Assembly: GCA_947462995.1 (NCBI GenBank)
Contig: CANHUG010000007.1
Location: forward strand, 1-33,727
Origin: Verrucomicrobiales bacterium
Lineage (GTDB): Bacteria > Verrucomicrobiota > Verrucomicrobiia > Verrucomicrobiales > V1-33
DNA length: 33,727 nt
Direction: 5' to 3'
Shown: positions 28,683-33,727 of the stretch, piece by piece
Position numbering within the stretch: position 1 is the stretch's first letter
How the letters are laid out: the number at the start of each line of letters is the position of its first letter
The notes under the pieces: generated by a model
Told to the model about the DNA's origin: nothing
What the model saw: the letters and a program-made list of their open reading frames with translations, nothing else
The model's database searches: none
Translations under genes and position numbers: made by a program

Positions 28683-28826
28683 TCAGTCGAGTGGCTTGCT
28701 GTAGCGTTTCCATGCCCGGGGTTTGCGGCGGCGCTTCGGGAACAACAGGCGGAACAGCCACGCAAATGGCGCCGTCAAGACGTAGCCGAGCGAGCCCAAA
28801 AAGGTCTGTGGTGGTTGACGCCTCAC
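28683..28826 (-). CDS. Unannotated 47-aa single-TM, Arg/Lys-tailed membrane sORF between moxR and the DUF58 gene
   Basis: GTG start overlaps the moxR stop (GTGA). Translation: [47 protein letters not shown]. It is below the ORF-track length cutoff. Confidence 0.6.
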   Translation of the reverse strand: MRRQPPQTFLGSLGYVLTAPFAWLFRLLFPKRRRKPRAWKRYSKPLD

Positions 28827-29863
28827 ACTTCAAGTTCGGCCTTGGGTTTGAAATGCTCCAGCAGCATCCGCACAATCTGATCACTCTTCACACCCGCCGC
28901 CTCCGCATTGAATGTCGTCAGAATCCGGTGCCGCAACACCGGCAGCGCACAATGCTGCACATCAGCAGTCGTCGCATGAAACCGGCCCTGCAGAATCGCC
29001 CGCGCCTTCGCCGCCGTAATCAGATAAATCCCGGCACGCGGCCCAGCCCCCCATCCCACCATCTCCTTCACAAAATCCGGCGCATCCGCCTCCTTCGGCC
29101 GCGTCGCCCGCACCAGCGTCGCCGCATACTCCACCACGTGATCCGCCACCGGCACCCGCCGCACCACGTCCTGCAACTCCATCACCGTCTTCCCATCCAG
29201 CAGCTTCTCTACCGACACCTTCTTCGTCCCAGTCACCTGACGGATGATCGCCTGCTCCTCCGCCGCCGTCGGATACCCAACATGAATGTTGAACATGAAC
29301 CGGTCCAACTGCGCCTCCGGCAACGGAAACGTCCCCTCCTGCTCAATCGGATTCTGCGTCGCCAGCACAAAAAACGGCTCCGGTAGCTGGTAACTCGTCT
29401 CCCCCACCGTCACCTGCCGCTCCTGCATCGCCTCCAGCAGCGCCGCCTGCGTCTTCGGCGGGGTCCGGTTGATCTCGTCCGCCAGCACCATGTTCGCAAA
29501 AATCGGCCCGTGCACAAACCGGAAGTTCCGCTTCCCGCTCGCCTGGTCAATCTCCAGAATGTCCGTCCCCGTAATGTCCGCAGGCATCAGGTCAGGCGTG
29601 AACTGAATCCGCTTGAAACTCAAATCCAGCACCTTGCTCAACGTCGACACCAACAGGGTCTTCGCCAGCCCGGGCACACCTTCCAGCAGCGCATGCCCTT
29701 TGCAGAACACCGCAATCAGCATCTGCTCCACCACATCCGTCTGCCCCACAATCACCTGCCCAACCTGCTCCTTCATCTCCCGGTAAACCGTATTGAGTCG
29801 GTTCACAGTCTCCCGGTCGTCTTTCAGACTCGTTGTCTCAGGGGGCACAAGGCGTTCACTCAT
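28823..29863 (-). CDS. MoxR family AAA+ ATPase
   Basis: [35 protein letters not shown] (Walker A), [33 protein letters not shown] (Walker B), [28 protein letters not shown]. Confidence 0.96.
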   Translation of the reverse strand: MSERLVPPETTSLKDDRETVNRLNTVYREMKEQVGQVIVGQTDVVEQMLIAVFCKGHALLEGVPGLAKTLLVSTLSKVLDLSFKRIQFTPDLMPADITGTDILEIDQASGKRNFRFVHGPIFANMVLADEINRTPPKTQAALLEAMQERQVTVGETSYQLPEPFFVLATQNPIEQEGTFPLPEAQLDRFMFNIHVGYPTAAEEQAIIRQVTGTKKVSVEKLLDGKTVMELQDVVRRVPVADHVVEYAATLVRATRPKEADAPDFVKEMVGWGAGPRAGIYLITAAKARAILQGRFHATTADVQHCALPVLRHRILTTFNAEAAGVKSDQIVRMLLEHFKPKAELEV

Positions 29864-29983
29864 GCAGAGACAGGCATCAGTTCCAGCCCACAGTCAACTC
29901 CGCGCGCGTGATTCTTGCGGCTCACACCCGTAAACCCGGCAATCGCCGACCCGTGGGTCAGGCATTCCCCGACCACTTTCACG

Positions 29984-30919
29984 CTATTCCAACCCAAGCC
30001 ACCTCACCACCGGCGGCTGCGCCGTCAAAAGCCACAGCGACAACCCCGCCGTCACCCCCGTCCACAGCAGCAACCACGGGTTCTTCAACAGCTGCTCAGG
30101 CTCCAATCGCGCCCCAGTCTCGCTCATCGCATGCCGGAAATACGCAATGATCGCAAACAGGATCACCGGAAACACCAGCACCTGCCCCCTCAACGGCGGC
30201 AGCGACGCCATCGCCAGCCCAGCCCCGAAACAAAACAGGTTCGCATACGTGATCATCGCAATGATCAGGCTGTTCTCCGTATACACACTGAACGACTTCC
30301 GGTACCGCCCGCTCACCTCCGGATCATTGATGAACCGGAACTCCGCATACCGCTTCCCAGTCATCAGCAGCGCCCCAAACGCCCACCACGCCAGTACAAT
30401 CGTCCACGGCGGCCACCGCCACTCGCCCAGCGACAACGCAAACCACCCCAGCCACAGCCGGATCGGATTGTTGAAGCTCTCCGCAATCACATCCATGAAC
30501 GCCCGGTCCTTCAATCGCACCGGCGGAATATTGTACACCAACCCGCTCGCCAGCAGCATCCCCAGCGCCAGCACATACCCATCGCTGAACAGCCGCGCCG
30601 CCATCCAGAACCCAGCCACAATCAGCACCCCCATCATCACCCACAAATACTTCACCTTCACTCGCCCCGCAGGAATCCCCCGATGCCGCTTCGTCGGATG
30701 CAATCGGTCAAACGGCGCATCCAGAATCTCGTTCAGTATATAATTCGCCGACGCAATCAGACACGCCGGCACCAGCGAAACCAGCGCCGGCAGCACCGCA
30801 TCCCCATGGTCCCAGCAGTCCGGATGCAGCGCCACCACCACCACATGCCCGAAGACAATGAAGATGTTCTTCAACCAGTGATCAGGACGCGCGATTTTGA
30901 GATATTCCAGCATGGGCAA
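29984..30919 (-). CDS. UbiA-family prenyltransferase (decaprenyl-phosphate phosphoribosyltransferase-like)
   Basis: YLKIARPDHWLKNIFI; SANYILNEILDAPFDRLHPTKRHRGIPAGRV; multiple TM helices. Confidence 0.85.
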   Translation of the reverse strand: MPMLEYLKIARPDHWLKNIFIVFGHVVVVALHPDCWDHGDAVLPALVSLVPACLIASANYILNEILDAPFDRLHPTKRHRGIPAGRVKVKYLWVMMGVLIVAGFWMAARLFSDGYVLALGMLLASGLVYNIPPVRLKDRAFMDVIAESFNNPIRLWLGWFALSLGEWRWPPWTIVLAWWAFGALLMTGKRYAEFRFINDPEVSGRYRKSFSVYTENSLIIAMITYANLFCFGAGLAMASLPPLRGQVLVFPVILFAIIAYFRHAMSETGARLEPEQLLKNPWLLLWTGVTAGLSLWLLTAQPPVVRWLGLE

Positions 30920-31040
30920 GGCCCCAGACTCTCAACTCGCCGCCACCGCCTTGTCATGCGGAAAAAACCACGGCGCAATTTCGCCGTTCGACAGCAGCAG
31001 AATCCCGTTCAAGGTTCCCAGCCGTTCCCCGCCCAACCAC

Positions 31041-32126
31041 ATGCCGCTCGAGGACCTCCGTCAGAAAATCGATGCCGTCGACCGCGACCTGCTCCGCCTC
31101 CTCAACGAACGCGCTGACCTCGTCCACGAGGTCGGCCTCGTCAAAAAACAGGCCGGTCTCCAGATCTATGCCCCGGAACGCGAAGAAGCCGTCTTCCAAG
31201 GCCTCGTTCGCAAAAACTCCGAAATGCAGGGCCGTCTCCCCGAACGCAGCATCCGCGCCATCTACCGCGAGATCATGTCCGCCGCCCTCGCCCTCGAAGA
31301 CGATCTCCGCATCGCCTACCTCGGCCCAGAAGGCACATGGACCCACCAGGCCGCCGTCAGCCGCTTCGGTGCCAGCGTCGCCTACTCCCCCACCGAATCC
31401 CTCGAACAGGTCTTCGACGCCGTCGCCCGCCGCACCGCCGACTACGGGGTCGTCCCCGTCGAAAACAGCACCGAAGGCGCCGCCGTCCACACCCTCGACC
31501 TCTTCGCAGAAAGCCCCGTCCACATCTGCGCCCAAATCCTCCTCAGAATCGAAAACTGCCTCATGTCCCGCAGCCCGCGGGAAGACGTCCGCGTCATCTA
31601 CAGCCACGCCAATGTCTTCGCCCAGTGCCGCCAGTGGCTCCTCCGCCACTTCCCGGACGCAGACCTCATCGAGGTCCCCAGCACCACCCGCGCCGCAGAA
31701 ATCGCCTCCCGCACCCCCCACTCCGCCGCACTCGGCGGTCCCCTCGCCGCCCAACTCCACGGGCTCGAGGTCCTCGATCACCGGGTCCAGGACAGCGCCA
31801 CAAACTCCACCCGCTTCCTCGTCCTCAGCGAACGCACCTGCCCAGCCAGCGGCCGCGACCGCACCTCCATCATGTTCAGTGTCCGCAACGAACCCGGCTC
31901 CCTCTTCCAGGCCCTCGCCCCGTTCAACGACCTCCACCTGAACCTCTCCAAAATCGAAAGCCGCCCCTCCCGCCGCCGCGACTGGGAGGTCTTCCTCTTC
32001 CTCGACGTCCTCGGCCACTGCGAAGACGCTCCCGTCAAAAAAGCCCTCGGCGAACTCGCCGCCCACTGCAGCTTCGTCCGCGTCCTCGGCTCCTACCCAG
32101 CCACCGCAGAAGTCAGCCGCTCCTGA
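31041..32126 (+). CDS. pheA: Bifunctional chorismate mutase / prephenate dehydratase (with ACT domain)
   Basis: LRQKIDAVDRDLLRLLNERADL (CM); IAYLGPEGTWTHQAA, VVPVENSTEGAV-like, NSTRFLVLS (PDT); NEPGSLFQAL...LSKIESRPSRRRDWEVFLFLD (ACT). Start set to the ATG at 31041. Confidence 0.95.
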   Translation: MPLEDLRQKIDAVDRDLLRLLNERADLVHEVGLVKKQAGLQIYAPEREEAVFQGLVRKNSEMQGRLPERSIRAIYREIMSAALALEDDLRIAYLGPEGTWTHQAAVSRFGASVAYSPTESLEQVFDAVARRTADYGVVPVENSTEGAAVHTLDLFAESPVHICAQILLRIENCLMSRSPREDVRVIYSHANVFAQCRQWLLRHFPDADLIEVPSTTRAAEIASRTPHSAALGGPLAAQLHGLEVLDHRVQDSATNSTRFLVLSERTCPASGRDRTSIMFSVRNEPGSLFQALAPFNDLHLNLSKIESRPSRRRDWEVFLFLDVLGHCEDAPVKKALGELAAHCSFVRVLGSYPATAEVSRS

Positions 32127-32132
32127 CCTCGC

Positions 32133-33530
32133 GTGCCGCTTCCTGACGACGCCATGCCCTCCGCCATCCCGCTCGACTCCGTAGCGGCCCCCTCCCCACC
32201 TTCCTCACCTCCTTCCTCCCGCCGCAGCGGCAGCAGGCTCTCCCTCCGCAACGGAGCCCTCGCATGGTTCATCGCCGGCTGGTGGTTCCTCCCCGCAGGC
32301 ATCATCCAGGAAATCTGGCTCTGGGCCCTCCTCCTGCCTTCCCTCTGGTTCTGCCGCGACGACGCCCTCCGCCAGCTCCGTCCCGGCGGGGTCGCCCTCC
32401 CCACCGCCGGCTTCCTCTTCTCTCTCCTCGGCCTCTCCGCCGCCACCGGCCACCTCTCCTCTCCAGACGACCTCCTCCGCGCCCTCCGCGACATCTTCGG
32501 GCTCCTCGTCTTCATCATCTCCATCGGCGCCGCCGCCTCCGACGACCAATGGCTCAAAACACTCCGCCGTGTCTGCGTCCGCATGGCCCTCATCTCCGCA
32601 GTCGTCAGCCTCATCGTCTTCTGGGGCGTCAACGGAGCCGCCCACTTCGGCGAACGGCTCCGCAATTGGTTCGTCCACGGCGGCCAACACCCAGTCCCCA
32701 CCGGAATCGCATGGGGCTTCGCAGCCGTCTGGGCAGGCACCGGCTTCACCAGCGCCTCCACCCCACGCAGACGTCTCCGCTGGGCCGTCGGCCTCGCCAT
32801 CCTCGCCTTCGCCATGTGCTGCTGCCAAAGCCGCGGCGCCGCCCTCGCCGCCTCCGGCGGCTTCGGCATCCTCGCCCTCGCCGGCCGCTCCCGCCGCTCG
32901 TGGATCCCTCTCCTCATCGCCCTCGCCGCCGCCGCCGCCTTCCACTCGGTCTCCACAGCCCTCGCATGGCGCGCTGAACAAGCCCGCTCCAACCCCACCG
33001 CCAGTCTCCTCCCCTCCCAACCTCCAGACCCCGACCTCGAACGGCTCTCCCAGCAAGGCCTCAAAAGCTGGATCGACCGCGGCGACACCGGCCGCATCGG
33101 CCTCTACGGGGTCATCCTCCGCCGTCTCGCCAATAACGAGGAACGGCTCTTCGGAAAAGGCTGGTCCGCCCCGGATTCCTCCGCCGCAGAAGTCGGCTGG
33201 CCCGCCGACCACCCCCACAGTGTCTGGATCGCCTCGCTCTACCACCACGGCCAGATCGGCGCAGCCGCCCAGTTCCTCCTCGCCGTCTTCCTCCTCTCCC
33301 GCGCATGGGCCGTCTACCGCCGCGGCCGCGGCCTCGAACCCCTCGTCCTCCTCACCTTCGGCATCGGTGCCTGCATCTTCGACGGCCACTCCCTCACCAC
33401 GTTCTTCACTCTCCCGCGCTACGAACCGCTCGTCTTCTGGCTCCCCGCCGCCCTCGCCGGCGGCCGCTGGCTCGCACCAGACCCTCCATCCGACCCCGCC
33501 ACCCCTAACAACACCTCGGACGTCCCCTGA
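32133..33530 (+). CDS. O-antigen ligase-like polytopic membrane protein
   Basis: Multi-TM; FAMCCCQSRGAALAASGGFGILAL and DHPHSVWIASLYHHGQIGAAAQFLLAVFLL fit the Wzy_C/O-antigen ligase layout. Confidence 0.7.
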   Translation: MPLPDDAMPSAIPLDSVAAPSPPSSPPSSRRSGSRLSLRNGALAWFIAGWWFLPAGIIQEIWLWALLLPSLWFCRDDALRQLRPGGVALPTAGFLFSLLGLSAATGHLSSPDDLLRALRDIFGLLVFIISIGAAASDDQWLKTLRRVCVRMALISAVVSLIVFWGVNGAAHFGERLRNWFVHGGQHPVPTGIAWGFAAVWAGTGFTSASTPRRRLRWAVGLAILAFAMCCCQSRGAALAASGGFGILALAGRSRRSWIPLLIALAAAAAFHSVSTALAWRAEQARSNPTASLLPSQPPDPDLERLSQQGLKSWIDRGDTGRIGLYGVILRRLANNEERLFGKGWSAPDSSAAEVGWPADHPHSVWIASLYHHGQIGAAAQFLLAVFLLSRAWAVYRRGRGLEPLVLLTFGIGACIFDGHSLTTFFTLPRYEPLVFWLPAALAGGRWLAPDPPSDPATPNNTSDVP

Positions 33531-33540
33531 CGCCCACGCC

Positions 33541-33726
33541 TCACTGCGCAGCCGGCCGCTTCAGGGTCTCATTCAGCAGCTCACCCAGCGCCGCAGGCGT
33601 CGCCGCACTCTTCACCACCGCCTCCCCGCGGCACACATGCACCACCGTCCCCTCCCCAGGCTCAGCCTGCCCCTTCAGAAACGGATGCGCCGCCACTAAC
33701 TCCTTCGCCGCATCACTCCCGTCCAG
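33541..33726 (-). CDS. 3' end of an unidentified protein, truncated by the window edge
   Basis: Open minus frame ending at the stop at 33541: ...LDGSDAAKELVAAHPFLKGQAEPGEGTVVHVCRGEAVVKSAATPAALGELLNETLKRPAAQ*. G-ending codons like the other minus-strand genes. Confidence 0.55.
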   Translation of the reverse strand: MDGSDAAKELVAAHPFLKGQAEPGEGTVVHVCRGEAVVKSAATPAALGELLNETLKRPAAQ

Positions 33727-33727
33727 A

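Noticed and set aside
28642-28884. 80-aa minus [19 protein letters not shown]... over the moxR-DUF58 junction
   Set aside because: It overlaps the moxR 3' end out of frame and lacks coherent composition; the 47-aa GTG-started frame in the same gap is the better candidate.
30954-32066. 370-aa minus ORF antisense to pheA
   Set aside because: Low-complexity acidic shadow of a confident chorismate mutase/prephenate dehydratase gene.
32205-33389. 394-aa minus ORF antisense to the O-antigen-ligase-like gene
   Set aside because: E/G/A-rich shadow frame; the plus-strand product has coherent TM helices and family motifs.
1-33727. tRNA/rRNA genes, CRISPR arrays, transposases or integrases
   Set aside because: Intergenic gaps are short and show no cloverleaf, spaced-repeat arrays or transposase motifs on reading; no mobile-element proteins among the ORFs.

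Overview
The window looks like a high-GC chromosomal segment. Gene content is typical of the Verrucomicrobia/Planctomycetes (PVC) group: PVC-type cytochrome c protein, DUF1080, PEP-CTERM, and a MoxR/DUF58/vWA operon. Taxonomy is inferred. I support about 20 protein genes. They include partial UTP-glucose-1-P uridylyltransferase, flavin reductase, DUF1080, a tandem anthrax-LF-like zincin, a helical-repeat protein, a Pro/Ala-rich membrane protein, PS decarboxylase, cytochrome c/beta-propeller, an alkaline-phosphatase-TPR-sulfotransferase fusion, and a PEP-CTERM gene broken by an in-frame stop. They also include an RlmM-like methyltransferase, a squalene-cyclase-like toroid protein, a giant Gln/Ala-rich coiled-coil protein split by an apparent frameshift, two large vWA membrane proteins (one with a PA14 domain), DUF58, an overlooked 47-aa membrane sORF, MoxR, UbiA, chorismate mutase/prephenate dehydratase and an O-antigen-ligase-like protein. 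I saw no tRNA, rRNA, CRISPR array or mobile element. Best leads: the MoxR-sORF-DUF58-vWA/PA14-vWA-coiled-coil-toroid operon, the duplicated LF-like zincin, the three-domain AP-TPR-sulfotransferase protein, the strong strand-dependent C/G skew, and the tandem-hairpin leader at about 2260-2340.
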